Counted from the stretch's first letter, positions 23,981 through 37,778 are shown. The stretch is DNA of 64,000 nucleotides from Hydractinia symbiolongicarpus (GCF_029227915.1 NC_079877.1:9300001-9364000); one strand, 5' to 3'. The notes: generated by a model from the letters alone, not told the origin. Made by a program: numbers and translations.

Positions 23981-25086
23981 ATGAGGAAATATCAGATTTA
24001 CGTGATTTGTTTTGTTGTTTTGGCTTTTGCCGCTGCCACAGGTATTTTAATGCTTCTTCATTGCAATTGCCGTCAATGTTTCGTCGCAATAATAAAAAAA
24101 TTGCATTTGTTCTTAATTTTTCAGCTACAAGAGTTTGCAGCAACAGAAATATCTTGTGCTCTGTGGTTAGATCAACTAGTTGTTCAAAGAAAATCGTTTC
24201 CAGTCATTGCCCAAGGCTTTGCAACACATGTGGAGGTGATACGGCTTCTTACACTTGAGGGGGTTGTCATTGCATTTTAGTTGTGAATCTACCTAATTTG
24301 TTTCGTAATAGCAAAATGTCGAAACATAAAGGCGTCAATGCGCGTTGATTGTGGCTACCATGGAATTAGTCCGTTGGATTGCTTGAGAAAGGGATGTTGT
24401 TATGGCGAATTAAAGGTGGCTGGCCCGTGGTGTTATCATCGAAAAGGTAAATTTTCGACTATGTTTTCGGCAAACACTGACAATTTGGGCCACTAATTAT
24501 TTCTCAAAATACTCTAGCAAACTGTCCCATGATTGAAGCAAACAAACGTGAAGATTGTGGTTACCCTGGGATAAGCAAATCAGATTGCGTCAAAAAAGGA
24601 TGCTGTTACAACGCGATCAAGGAAAAGGGACCGTGGTGTTATTACAGGCAAGGTAAGTTGTTCCGCTCTTACTGATTAGGTATTTTGAAAGCATTGTGTA
24701 CTCTTCCATCCGTAATTTTAGAAAAATGCCGGAAAATAGCAGCAACAAGACGTCATGATTGTGGTTATCCAGGCATAACGAAGCGGGCATGCGAAAAGAA
24801 AGGCTGTTGTTATAGTGAATTGCTAAACCAAAGTGGACCGTGGTGCTACCACCGCCTAGGTAAGCATAGAAGTACGCTCTCCACATTCGTCGCAAAATAA
24901 CATAATGCGCGATCCTTAAAGTTTTTACTGCTGGTTTGTGTTGAATTTTCGTTAGAAAAATGTCTGCGCAAAGCAACAGAACGTGACGACTGCGGCTATC
25001 CTGGTATAACAGAATTCGAATGCATGAAAAGAGGTTGCTGCTATAATTCATTGCCCGGTCGTGGGCCATGGTGTTATTACCGATGA
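23981..25086 (+). CDS. Copy 8: ShKT plus four-trefoil protein, intact
   Basis: Exons are 23981-24041, 24125-24235, 24312-24446, 24518-24652, 24722-24859 and 24956-25086. A 2-bp deletion near 24472 shortens intron 3 to 71 bp without touching its splice sites. The protein is identical to copy 2. The intron 2 donor is GTGATA and Glu172 is GAA. Confidence 0.87.
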
Positions 25087-25263
25087 GGTAAAAGTCGCGA
25101 ACACTTTTGTAAGCAAGTCATTTCGGGCCACGAGCTTAATATGTACTTCCTTTCGTTTAGATACGAGGACCTTCGGAAGATTATATGCGAACTTTAGTGT
25201 ACTCATTGTTGTAAAAATATGTTGTCAAATAAATACCTCTAATATATGAACTTTTCCTTCCCA

Positions 25264-27011
25264 ATAAGATCCAGTAGGAGATGAATGATTTGACTGCCAA
25301 TTTTCTTTTTGTCATGTCGCTGCAGCCAACCACATTTGAATTATTGCATAGGGTGCCTTGAGTGTCCGTATTTGCTGAAAGGAGTAGTAAGCGTTATTTA
25401 GTAAAGCCTGAAATCTTCTGGCGCCGCCATACCCAGAATCGCAATGCAACCGTGCAAGCGTAGCGTGAGCATTTCTATCCAAGGTGTTATTAACCGGCTA
25501 TTGCCGTTTTTTGCTACTTTGTCAACTTGGCAATTCTGTCTCATTCGGAGCCACAATTTTGATAGTCAAAAATGTCAGGGCGGATACGGAAAGCATAAAT
25601 CTAAATACAAAAAGGCTACTTTTGCGGGCGTTATTAATACAACATAAAATAACTTGTCTATCTGTACCGAGAAAGTTTATGCGAGGTCAAAAGCATAGAC
25701 CGAACATGCGAGGTCGCTACGCTGACCGAGAGTAATATTTCTCGTAAGATGACAAGGTTGTAAAAAAAATAGAGAACTTTCCATTTGAGTTTTATTGTTT
25801 CAATTTTTTAAATACATGTTTATCACATAAATTCGACGTTGTTTTGCCTGTTTTTCATTGTGCTGTTAATGTTTTTAAAAGCATTTTCTTTTATCTGCGA
25901 CACCGAACGTGGAACATGTTTTTCTGATTCTGACGGAGTGAATCGTGATTTAGGATTTACTGCAACTTCATTTTTCAGTGTGGATGTGTTTGGCTATTTT
26001 TTCCAATGTTATTTGTATGCATTTATAGTTATTAATATGTATGTTACAAGGTCAAAAGTTGCACCGGGCTGTATGAAGCTCGTCGTTGAGGCTTTTACCC
26101 AATCAGTGCTGTGGATTTCCCGTATATACTGATTTAAAATAGCTATCAGTAAATAATACTGTATAAGGCCCGCTAGTGCCGTTTATAACCAAGCCGTTAT
26201 CGAGGGTATATAAATGACAGCGCAGGGGCATTAATGAAAAGTCATGGGATAAAAATACTTAACGTCCAATTGAAGCAGTGACGTTAAACGCACGTATTTC
26301 ATTTCGACTACTCATCTCCAGCATTGTTCTTAATAAGAAATGTTAATAGCATGTTAAACAGGGAAACGTATCCCTAGTTGTCAAAACAGGGTTACGTTGA
26401 CGTAAATTTTGAAGCATATTAGAAAATTCTTTTTTTTTATCTCTTCATCCCTGACAAAAAAGGCGCACGATGCAGCGCGTATTGATACTTAAATCCGCAA
26501 AATCGACCGTGTCTTGTGTGAAAGGACACCTTCTAGATGTGATATAGTACGCAACAAAAATAGTTTCGACATGTGAGTTATCTAAAACAACAAGACATTG
26601 TCAGAACGTCGTATAATGAACAATCCAATGATCTAGGATTGGCAACGCATCCTTCTGATGGAATTTAGCTCTTTTGTTTCATATTCATTGAAATTGAAGG
26701 GAATATCACCTTCACCGCGAAAGAACGATCTCTTGAAAGTATAACACGCATGTATGATTGGGAATTGTTGGTTTGGTCACCGAAGACAAGAATAACTCGT
26801 GTGTGATTCGTGTGCACCCTAGTCCTACACCACTCCGATAAAAATCTTCCGTTTATTCAACAATCAACAATGATCTTCATAGACCGTGTCAACATATTTC
26901 AAAGCGAAACCCACAAGAGTTTAAACGGTGAATGCTACATGCACAATATCTTCCCCGGAGGCGAATTTACGTTGTAATTTGTAAACGGCCATCTTGATTA
27001 TAAGCACTCAT
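25264..27011. other. Spacer before copy 9
   Basis: No gene is seen. It has the G marker pair and the full variant set of the spacer before copy 6 (TTTTGCCTG, ATTGATAC, GATATAG, AAAATCTTCC). TTTTTTAAATAC near 25804 is unique. Confidence 0.8.
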
Positions 27012-27108
27012 TAATTACAGTAATTAGAGAGAAAAGAGCGTATAAAGAAGGCTTTGACATGAATTGGACTAATACGATTCGCGCACCGACGAAATAAGAG
27101 CCGGAATC

Positions 27109-28216
27109 ATGAGGAAATATCAGATTTACGTGATTTGTTTTGTTGTTTTGGCTTTTGCCGCTGCCACAGGTATTTTAATGCTTCTTCATTGCAATTGCCG
27201 TCAATGTTTCGTCGCAATAATAAAAAAATTGCATTTGTTATTAATTTTTCAGCTACAAGAGTTTGCAGCAACAGAAATATCTTGTGCTCTGTGGTTAGAT
27301 CAACTAGTTGTTCAAAGAAAATCGTTTCCAGTCATTGCCCAAGGCTTTGCAACACATGTGGAGGTGATACGGCTTCTTACACTTGAGGGGGTTGTCATTG
27401 CATTTTAGTTGTGAATCTACATAATTTGTTTCGTAATAGCAAAATGTCGAAACATAAAGGCGTCAATGCGCGTTGATTGTGGCTACCATGGAATTAGTCC
27501 GTTGGATTGCTTGAGAAAGGGATGTTGTTATGGCGAATTAAAGGTGGCTGGCCCGTGGTGTTATCATCGAAAAGGTAAATTTTCGACTATGTTTTCGGCA
27601 TTAACACTGACAATTTGGGCCACTAATTATTTCTCCAAATACTCTAGCAAACTGTCCCATGATTGAAGCAAACAAACGTGAAGATTGTGGTTACCCTGGG
27701 ATAAGCAAATCAGATTGCGTCAAAAAAGGATGCTGTTACAACGCGATCAAGGAAAAGGGACCGTGGTGTTATTACAGGCAAGGTAAGTTGTTCCGCTCTT
27801 ACTGATTAGGTATTTTGAAAGCATTGTGTACTCTTCCATCCGTAATTTTAGAAAAATGCCGGAAAATAGCAGCAACAAGACGTCATGATTGTGGTTATCC
27901 AGGCATAACGAAGCGGGCATGCGAGAAGAAAGGCTGTTGTTATAGTGAATTGCTAAACCAAAGTGGACCGTGGTGCTACCACCGACTAGGTAAGCATAGA
28001 AGTACGCTCTCCACATTCGTCGCAAAATAACATAATGCGCGATCCTTAAAGTTTTTACTGCTGGTTTGTGTTGAATTTTCGTTAGAAAAATGTCTGCGCA
28101 AAGCAACAGAACGTGACGACTGCGGCTATCCTGGTATAACAGAATTCGAATGCATGAAAAGAGGTTGCTGCTATAATTCATTGCCCGGTCGTGGGCCATG
28201 GTTTTATTACCGATGA
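27109..28216 (+). CDS. Copy 9: ShKT plus four-trefoil protein, trefoil-4 Cys233 lost
   Basis: Exons are 27109-27169, 27253-27363, 27440-27574, 27648-27782, 27852-27989 and 28086-28216. The codon at 28202-28204 is TTT, so Cys233, the last cysteine of the fourth trefoil and part of its Pro-Trp-Cys motif, becomes Phe. A free cysteine is left in that domain. The first three trefoils and the ShKT domain are unchanged. Arg192 uses CGA (silent). Confidence 0.87.
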
Positions 28217-28393
28217 GGTAAAAGTCGCGAACACTTTTGTAAGCAAGTCATTTCGGGCCACGAGCTTAATATGTACTTCCTTTCGTTTAGATACGAGGAC
28301 CTTCGGAAGATTATATGCGAACTTTAGTGTACTCATTGTTGTAAAAATATGTTGTCAAATAAATACCTCTAATATATGAACTTTTCCTTCCCA

Positions 28394-30140
28394 ATAAGAT
28401 CCAGTAGGAGATGAATGATTTGACTGCCAATTTTCTTTTTGTCATGTCGCTGCAGCCAACCACATTTGAATTATTGCATAGGGTGCCTTGAGTGTCCGTA
28501 TTTGCTGAAAGGAGTAGTAAGCGTTATTTAGTAAAGCCTGAAATCTTCTGGCGCCGCCATACCCAGAATCGCAATGCAACCGTGCAAGCGTAGCGTGAGC
28601 ATTTCTATCCAAGGCGTTATTAACCGGCTATTGCCGTTTTTTGCTACTTTGTTAACTTGGCAATTCTGTCTCATTCGGAGCCACAATTTTGATAGTCAAA
28701 AATGTCAGGGCGGATACGGAAAGCATAAATCTAAATACAAAAAGGCTACTTTTGCGGGCGTTATTAATACAACATAAAATAACTTGTCTATCTGTACCGA
28801 GAAAGTTTATGCGAGGTCAAAAGCATAGACCGAACATGCGAGGTCGCTACGCTGACCGAGAGTAATATTTCTCGTAAGATGACAAGGTTGTAAAAAAAAT
28901 AGAGAACTTTCCATTTGAGTTTTATTGTTTCAATTTTTCAAATACATGTTTATCACATAAATTCGACGTTGTTTTGCTTGTTTTTCATTGTGCTGTTAAT
29001 GTTTTTAAAAGCATTTTCTTTTATCTGCGACACCGAACGTGGAACATGTTTTTCTGATTCTGACGGAGTGAATCGTGATTTAGGATTTACTGCAACTTCA
29101 TTTTTCAGTGTGGATGTGTTTGGCTATTTTTTCCAATGTTATTTGTATGCATTTATAGTTATTAATATGTATGTTACAAGGTCAAAAGTTGCACCGGGCT
29201 GTATGAAGCTCGTCGTTGAGGCTTTTACCCAATCAGTGCTGTGGATTTCCCGTATATACTGATTTAAAATAGCTATCAGTAAATAATACTGTATAAGGCC
29301 CGCTAGTGCCGTTTATAACCAAGCCGTTATCGAGGGTATATAAATGACAGCGCAGGGGCATTAATGAAAAGTCATGGGATAAAAATACTTAACGTCCAAT
29401 TGAAGCAGTGACGTTAAACGCACGTATTTCATTTCGACTACTCATCTCCAGCATTGTTCTTAATAAGAAATGTTAATAGCATGTTAAACAGGGAAACGTA
29501 TCCCTAGTTGTCAAAACAGGGTTACGTTGACGTAAATTTTGAAGCATATTAGAAAATTCTTTTTTTTATCTCTTCATCCCTGACAAAAAAGGCGCACGAT
29601 GCAGCGCGTATTGGTACTTAAATCCGCAAAATCGACCGTGTCTTGTGTGAAAGGACACCTTCTAGATGTGATGTAGTACGCAACAAAAATAGTTTCGACA
29701 TGTGAGTTATCTAAAACAACAAGACATTGTCAGAACGTCGTATAATGAACAATCCAATGATCTAGGATTGGCAACGCATCCTTCTGATGGAATTTAGCTC
29801 TTTTGTTTCATATTCATTGAAATTGAAGGGAATATCACCTTCACCGCGAAAGAACGATCTCTTGAAAGTATAACACGCATGTATGATTGGGAATTGTTGG
29901 TTTGGTCACCGAAGACAAGAATAACTCGTGTGTGATTCGTGTGCACCCTAGTCCTACACCACTCCGATAAAAACCTTCCGTTTATTCAACAATCAACAAT
30001 GATCTTCATAGACCGTGTCAACATATTTCAAAGCGAAACCCACAAGAGTTTAAACGGTGAATGCTACATGCACAATATCTTCCCCGGAGGCGAATTTACG
30101 TTGTAATTTGTAAACGGCCATCTTGATTATAAGCACTCAT
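28394..30140. other. Spacer before copy 10
   Basis: No gene is seen. It has the G marker pair. TTGTTAACTT near 28650 is shared with the spacer before copy 2. The T tract near 29561 is one base short, as before copy 5. Confidence 0.8.
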
Positions 30141-30237
30141 TAATTACAGTAATTAGAGAGAAAAGAGCGTATAAAGAAGGCTTTGACATGAATTGGACTA
30201 ATACGATTCGCGCACCGACGAAATAAGAGCCGGAATC

Positions 30238-31345
30238 ATGAGGAAATATCAGATTTACGTGATTTGTTTTGTTGTTTTGGCTTTTGCCGCTGCCACAGGT
30301 ATTTTAATGCTTCTTCATTGCAATTGCCGTCAATGTTTCGTCGCAATAATAAAAAAATTGCATTTGTTCTTAATTTTTCTGCTACAAGAGTTTGCAGCAA
30401 CAGAAATATCTTGTGCTCTGTGGTTAGATCAACTAGTTGTTCAAAGAAAATCGTTTCCAGTCATTGCCCAAGGCTTTGCAACACATGTGGAGGTAATACG
30501 GCTTCTTACACTTGAGGGGGTTGTCATTGCATTTTAGTTGTGAATCTACCTAATTTGTTTCGTAATAGCAAAATGTCGAAACATAAAGGCGTCAATGCGC
30601 GTTGATTGTGGCTACCATGGAATTAGTCCGTTGGATTGCTTGAGAAAGGGATGTTGTTATGGCGAATTAAAGGTGGCTGGCCCGTGGTGTTATCATCGAA
30701 AAGGTAAATTTTCGACTATGTTTTCGGCATTAACACTGACAATTTGGGCCACTAATTATTTCTCAAAATACTCTAGCAAACTGTCCCATGATTGAAGCAA
30801 ACAAACGTGAAGATTGTGGTTACCCTGGGATAAGCAAATCAGATTGCGTCAAAAAAGGATGCTGTTACAACGCGATCAAGGAAAAGGGACCGTGGTGTTA
30901 TTACAGGCAAGGTAAGTTGTTCCGCTCTTACTGATTAGGTATTTTGAAAGCATTGTGTACTCTTCCATCCGTAATTTTAGAAAAATGCCGGAAAATAGCA
31001 GCAACAAGACGTCATGATTGTGGTTATCCAGGCATAACGAAGCGGGCATGCGAGAAGAAAGGCTGTTGTTATAGTGAATTGCTAAACCAAAGTGGACCGT
31101 GGTGCTACCACCGCCTAGGTAAGCATAGAAGTACGCTCTCCACATTCGTCGCAAAATAACATAATGCGCGATCCTTAAAGTTTTTACTGCTGGTTTGTGT
31201 TGGATTTTCGTTAGAAAAATGTCTGCGCAAAGCAACAGAACGTGACGACTGCGGCTATCCTGGTATAACAGAATTCGAATGCATGAAAAGAGGTTGCTGC
31301 TATAATTCATTGCCCGGTCGTGGGCCATGGTGTTATTACCGATGA
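30238..31345 (+). CDS. Copy 10: ShKT plus four-trefoil gene, intron 1 acceptor lost
   Basis: Exons are 30238-30298, (30382)-30492, 30569-30703, 30777-30911, 30981-31118 and 31215-31345. The AG ending intron 1 at 30380-30381 is TG, so the normal acceptor cannot work. Retention of intron 1 gives a frame that stops at 30535-30537. Two cryptic AGs follow, at 30387-30388 (frameshift) and 30389-30390. The second would remove nine bases in frame, costing three residues just after the signal peptide and sparing every ShKT cysteine. All other exons match the consensus, so the copy may be silenced or rescued by that site. Confidence 0.8.
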
Positions 31346-31522
31346 GGTAAAAGTCGCGAACACTTTTGTAAGCAAGTCATTTCGGGCCACGAGCTTAATA
31401 TGTACTTCCTTTCGTTTAGATACGAGGACCTTCGGAAGATTATATGCGAACTTTAGTGTACTCATTGTTGTAAAAATATGTTGTCAAATAAATACCTCTA
31501 ATATATGAACTTTTCCTTCCCA

Positions 31523-33270
31523 ATAAGATCCAGTAGGAGATGAATGATTTGACTGCCAATTTTCTTTTTGTCATGTCGCTGCAGCCAACCACATTTGAAT
31601 TATTGCATAGGGTGCCTTGAGTGTCCGTATTTGCTGAAAGGAGTAGTAAGCGTTATTTAGTAAAGCCTGAAATCTTCTGGCGCCGCCATACCCAGAATCG
31701 CAATGCAACCGTGCAAGCGTAGCGTGAGCATTTCTATCCAAGGCGTTATTAACCGGCTATTGCCGTTTTTTGCTACTTTGTCAACTTGGCAATTCTGTCT
31801 CATTCGGAGCCACAATTTTGATAGTCAAAAATGTCAGGGCGGATACGGAAAGCATAAATCTAAATACAAAAAGGCTACTTTTGCGGGCGTTATTAATACA
31901 ACATAAAATAACTTGTCTATCTGTACCGAGAAAGTTTATGCGAGGTCAAAAGCATAGACCGAACATGCGAGGTCGCTACGCTGACCGAGAGTAATATTTC
32001 TCGTAAGATGACAAGGTTGTAAAAAAAATAGAGAACTTTCCATTTGAGGTTTATTGTTTCAATTTTTCAAATACATGTTTATCACATAAATTCGACGTTG
32101 TTTTGCTTGTTTTTCATTGTGCTGTTAATGTTTTTAAAAGCATTTTCTTTTATCTGCGACACCGAACGTGGAACATGTTTTTCTGATTCTGACGGAGTGA
32201 ATCGTGACTTAGGATTTACTGCAACTTCATTTTTCAGTATGGATGTGTTTGGCTATTTTTTCCAATGTTATTTGTATGCATTTATAGTTATTAATATGTA
32301 TGTTACAAGGTCAAAAGTTGCACCGGGCTGTATGAAGCTCGTCGTTGAGGCTTTTACCCAATCAGTGCTGTGGATTTCCCGTATATACTGATTTAAAATA
32401 GCTATCAGTAAATAATACTGTATAAGGCCCGCTAGTGCCGTTTATAACCAAGCCGTTATCGAGGGTATATAAATGACAGCGCAGGGGCATTAATGAAAAG
32501 TCATGGGATAAAAATACTTAACGTCCAATTGAAGCAGTGACGTTAAACGCACGTATTTCATTTCGACTACTCATCTCCAGCATTGTTCTTAATAAGAAAT
32601 GTTAATAGCATGTTAAACAGGGAAACGTATCCCTAGTTGTCAAAACAGGGTTACGTTGACGTAAATTTTGAAGCATATTAGAAAATTCTTTTTTTTTATC
32701 TCTTCATCCCTGACAAAAAAGGCGCACGATGCAGCGCGTATTGGTACTTAAATCCGCAAAATCGACCGTGTCTTGTGTGAATGGACACCTTCTAGATGTG
32801 ATGTAGTACGCAACAAAAATAGTTTCTACATGTGAGTTATCTAAAACAACAAGACATTGTCAGAACGTCGTATAATGAACAATCCAATGATCTAGGATTG
32901 GCAACGCATCCTTCTGATGGAATTTAGCTCTTTTGTTTCATATTCATTGAAATTGAAGGGAATATCACCTTCACCGCGAAAGAACGATCTCTTGAAAGTA
33001 TAACACGCATGTATGATTGGGAATTGTTGGTTTGGTCACCGAAGACAAGAATAACTCGTGTGTGATTCGTGTGCACCCTAGTCCTACACCACTCCGATAA
33101 AAATCTTCCGTTTATTCAACAATCAACAATGATCTTCATAGACCGTGTCAACATATTTCAAAGCGAAACCCACAAGAGTTTAAACGGTGAATGCTACATG
33201 CACAATATCTTCCCCGGAGGCGAATTTACGTTGTAATTTGTAAACGGCCATCTTGATTATAAGCACTCAT
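31523..33270. other. Spacer before copy 11
   Basis: No gene is seen. It has the T marker pair, combined with AAAATCTTCC (near 33101), which otherwise goes with G-type spacers, so it is a mosaic. TTTGAGGTTT (near 32043), GTGACTTAGG and CAGTATGGATG are unique. Confidence 0.8.
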
Positions 33271-33367
33271 TAATTACAGTAATTAGAGAGAAAAGAGCGT
33301 ATAAAGAAGGCTTTGACATGAATTGGACTAATACGATTCGCGCACCGATGAAATAAGAGCCGGAATC

Positions 33368-34475
33368 ATGAGGAAATATCAGATTTACGTGATTTGTTTT
33401 GTTGTTTTGGCTTTTGCCGCTGCCACAGGTATTTTAATGCTTCTTCATTGCAATTGCCGTCAATGCTTCGTCGCAATAATAAAAAAATTGCATTTGTTCT
33501 TAATTTTTCAGCTACAAGAGTTTGCAGCAACAGAAATATCTTGTGCTCTGTGGTTAGATCAACTAGTTGTTCAAAGAAAATCGTTTCCAGTCATTGCCCA
33601 AGGCTTTGCAACACATGTGGAGGTAATACGGCTTCTTACACTTGAGGGGGTTGTCATTGCATTTTAGTTGTGAATCTACCTAATTTGTTTCGTAATAGCA
33701 AAATGTCGAAACATAAAGGCGTCAATGCGCGTTGATTGTGGCTACCATGGAATTAGTCCGTTGGATTGCTTGAGAAAGGGATGTTGTTATGGCGAATTAA
33801 AGGTGGCTGGCCCGTGGTGTTATCATCGAAAAGGTAAATTTTCGACTATGTTTTCGGCATTAACACTGACAATTTGGGCCACTAATTATTTCTCCAAATA
33901 CTCTAGCAAACTGTCCCATGATTGAAGCAAACAAACGTGAAGATTGTGGTTACCCTGGGATAAGCAAATCAGATTGCGTCAAAAAAGGATGCTGTTACAA
34001 CGCGATCAAGGAAAAGGGACCGTGGTGTTATTACAGGCAAGGTAAGTTGTTCCGCTCTTACTGATTAGGTATTTTGAAAGCATTGTGTACTCTTCCATCC
34101 GTAATTTTAGAAAAATGCCGGAAAATAGCAGCAACAAGACGTCATGATTGTGGTTATCCAGGCATAACGAAGCAGGCATGCGAGAAGAAAGGCTGTTGTT
34201 ATAGTGAATTGCTAAACCAAAGTGGACCGTGGTGCTACCACCGCCTAGGTAAGCATAGAAGTACGCTCTCCACATTCGTCGCAAAATAACATAATGCGCG
34301 ATCCTTAAAGTTTTTACTGCTGGTTTGTGTTGAATTTTCGTTAGAAAAATGTCTGCGCAAAGCAACAGAACGTGACGACTGCGGCTATCCTGGTATAACA
34401 GAATTCGAATGCATGAAAAGAGGTTGCTGCTATAATTCATTGCCCGGTCGTGGGCCATGGTGTTATTACCGATGA
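33368..34475 (+). CDS. Copy 11: ShKT plus four-trefoil protein, Arg169Gln
   Basis: Exons are 33368-33428, 33512-33622, 33699-33833, 33907-34041, 34111-34248 and 34345-34475. Arg169 in trefoil 3 becomes Gln (CAG at 34173-34175). It is a surface-type change next to Cys171 and all cysteines stay. The predicted 5' UTR gains an upstream ATG at 33348-33350 followed after one codon by TAA, a minimal upstream ORF shared only with copy 17. This could lower translation. Confidence 0.87.
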
Positions 34476-34652
34476 GGTAAAAGTCGCGAACACTTTTGTA
34501 AGCAAGTCATTTCGGGCCACGAGCTTAATATGTACTTCCTTTCGTTTAGATACGAGGACCTTCGGAAGATTATATGCGAACTTTAGTGTACTCTTTGTTG
34601 TAAAAATATGTTGTCAAATAAATACCTCTAATATATGAACTTTTCCTTCCCA

Positions 34653-36396
34653 ATAAGATCCAGTAGGAGATGAATGATTTGACTGCCAATTTCCTTTTTG
34701 TCATGTCGCTGCAGCCAACCACATTTGAATTATTGCATAGGGTGCCTTGAGTGTCCGTATTTGCTGAAAGGAGTAGTAAGCGTTATTTAGTAAAGCCTGA
34801 AATCTTCTGGCGCCGCCATACCCAGAATCGCAATGCAACCGTGCAAGCGTGGCGTGAGCATTTCTATCCAAGGCGTTATTAACCGGCTATTGCCGTTTTT
34901 TGCTACTTTGTCAACTTGGCAATTCTGTCTCATTCGGAGCCACAATTTTGATAGTCTAAAATGTCAGGGCGGATACGGAAAGCATAAAACTAAATACAAA
35001 AAGGCTACTTTTGCGGGCGTTATTAATACAACATAAAATAACTTGTCTATCTGTACCGAGAAAGTTTATGCGAGGTCAAAAGCATAGACCGAACATGCGA
35101 GGTCGCTACGCTGACCGAGAGTAATATTTCTCGTAAGATGACAAGGTTGTAAAAAAAATAGAGAACTTTCCATTTGAGTTTTATTGTTTCAATTTTTCAA
35201 ATACATGTTTATCACATAAATTCGACGTTGTTTTGCTTGTTTTTCATTGTGCTGTTAATGTTTTTAAAAGCATTTTCTTTTATCTGCGACACCGAACGTG
35301 GAACATGTTTTTCTGATTCTGACGGAGTGAATCGTGATTTAGGATTTACTGCAACTTCATTTTTCAGTGTGGATGTGTTTGGCTATTTTTTCCAATGTTA
35401 TTTGTATGCATTTATAGTTATTAATATGTATGTTACAAGGTCAAAAGTTGCACCGGGCTGTATGAAGCTCGTCGTTGAGGCTTTTACCCAATCAGTGCTG
35501 TGGATTTCCCGTATATACTGATTTAAAATAGCTATCAGTAAATAATACTGTATAAGGCCCGCTAGTGCCGTTTATAACCAAGCCGTTATCGAGGGTATAT
35601 AAATGACAGCGCAGGGGCATTAATGAAAAGTCATGGGATAAAAATACTTAACGTCCAATTGAAGCAGTGACGTTAAACGCACGTATTTCATTTCGACTAC
35701 TCATCTCCAGCATTGTTCTTAATAAGAAATGTTAATAGCATGTTAAACAGGGAAACGTATCCCTAGTTGTCAAAACAGGGTTACGTTGACGTAAATTTTG
35801 AAGCATATTAGAAAATTCTTTTTTTTTATCTCTTCATCCCTGACAAAAAAGGCGCACGATGCAGCGCGTATTGGTACTTAAATCCGCAAAATCGACCGTG
35901 TCTTGTGTGAATGGACACCTTCTAGATGTGATGTAGTACGCAACAAAAATTCTACATGTGAGTTATCTAAAACAACAAGACATTGTCAGAACGTCGTATA
36001 ATGAACAATCCAATGATCTAGGATTGGCAACGCATCCTTCTGATGGAATTTAGCTCTTTTGTTTCATATTCATTGAAATTGAAGGGAATGTCACCTTCAC
36101 CGCGAAAGAACGATCTCTTGAAAGTATAACACGCATGTATGATTGGGAATTGTTGGTTTGGTCACCGAAGACAAGAATAACTCGTGTGTGATTCGTGTGC
36201 ACCCTAGTCCTACACCACTCCGATAAAAACCTTCCGTTTATTCAACAATCAACAATGATCTTCATAGACCGTGTCAACATATTTCAAAGCGAAACCCACA
36301 AGAGTTTAAACGGTGAATGCTACATGCACAATATCTTCCCCGGAGGCGAATTTACGTTGTAATTTGTAAACGGCCATCTTGATTATAAGCACTCAT
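34653..36396. other. Spacer before copy 12
   Basis: No gene is seen. It has the T-type marker with a 4-bp deletion at about 35950 (AAAAATTCTACATG), which explains the 3126-bp spacing. GCGTGGCGTG near 34847 is shared with the spacer before copy 16. GGGAATGTCACC near 36083 is unique. Confidence 0.8.
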
Positions 36397-36493
36397 TAAT
36401 TACAGTAATTAGAGAGAAAAGAGCGTATAAAGAAGGCTTTGACATGAATTGGACTAATACGATTCGCGCACCGACGAAATAAGAGCCGGAATC

Positions 36494-37601
36494 ATGAGGA
36501 AATATCAGATTTACGTGATTTGTTTTGTTGTTTTGGCTTTTGCCGCTGCCACAGGTATTTTAATGCTTCTTCATTGCAATTGCCGTCAATGTTTCGTCGC
36601 AATAATAAAAAAATTGCATTTGTTCTTAATTTTTCAGCTACAAGAGTTTGCAGCAACAGAAATATCTTGTGCTCTGTGGTTAGATCAACTAGTTGTTCAA
36701 AGAAAATCGTTTCCAGTCATTGCCCAAGGCTTTGCAACACATGTGGAGGTAATACGGCTTCTTACACTTGAGGGGGTTGTCATTGCATTTTAGTTGTGAA
36801 TCTACCTAATTTGTTTCGTAATAGCAAAATGTCGAAACATAAAGGCGTCAATGCGCGTTGATTGTGGCTACCATGGAATTAGTCCGTTGGATTGCTTGAG
36901 AAAGGGATGTTGTTATGGCGAATTAAAGGTGGCTGGCCCGTGGTGTTATCATCGAAAAGGTAAATTTTCGACTATGTTTTCGGCATTAACACTGACAATT
37001 TGGGCCACTAATTATTTCTCAAAATACTCTAGCAAACTGTCCCATGATTGAAGCAAACAAACGTGAAGATTGTGGTTACCCTGGGATAAGCAAATCAGAT
37101 TGCGTCAAAAAAGGATGCTGTTACAACGCGATCAAGGAAAAGGGACCGTGGTGTTATTACAGGCAAGGTAAGTTGTTCCGCTCTTACTGATTAGGTATTT
37201 TGAAAGCATTGTGTACTCTTCCATCCGTAATTTTAGAAAAATGCCGGAAAATAGCAGCAACAAGACGTCATGATTGTGGTTATCCAGGCATAACGAAGCG
37301 GGCATGCGAGAAGAAAGGCTGTTGTTACAGTGAATTGCTAAACCAAAGTGGACCGTGGTGCTACCACCGCCTAGGTAAGCATAGAAGTACGCTCTCCACA
37401 TTCGTCGCAAAATAACATAATGCGCGATCCTTAAAGTTTTTACTGCTGGTTTGTGTTGAATTTTCGTTAGAAAAATGTCTGCGCAAAGCAACAGAACGTG
37501 ACGACTGCGGCTATCCTGGTATAACAGAATTCGAATGCATGAAAAGAGGTTGCTGCTATAATTCATTGCCCGGTCGTGGGCCATGGTGTTATTACCGATG
37601 A
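36494..37601 (+). CDS. Copy 12: ShKT plus four-trefoil protein, intact
   Basis: Exons are 36494-36554, 36638-36748, 36825-36959, 37033-37167, 37237-37374 and 37471-37601. The protein is identical to copy 2. Tyr178 uses TAC instead of TAT (near 37326), a silent change unique to this copy. Confidence 0.88.
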
Positions 37602-37778
37602 GGTAAAAGTCGCGAACACTTTTGTAAGCAAGTCATTTCGGGCCACGAGCTTAATATGTACTTCCTTTCGTTTAGATACGAGGACCTTCGGAAGATTATA
37701 TGCGAACTTTAGTGTACTCATTGTTGTAAAAATATGTTGTCAAATAAATACCTCTAATATATGAACTTTTCCTTGCCA

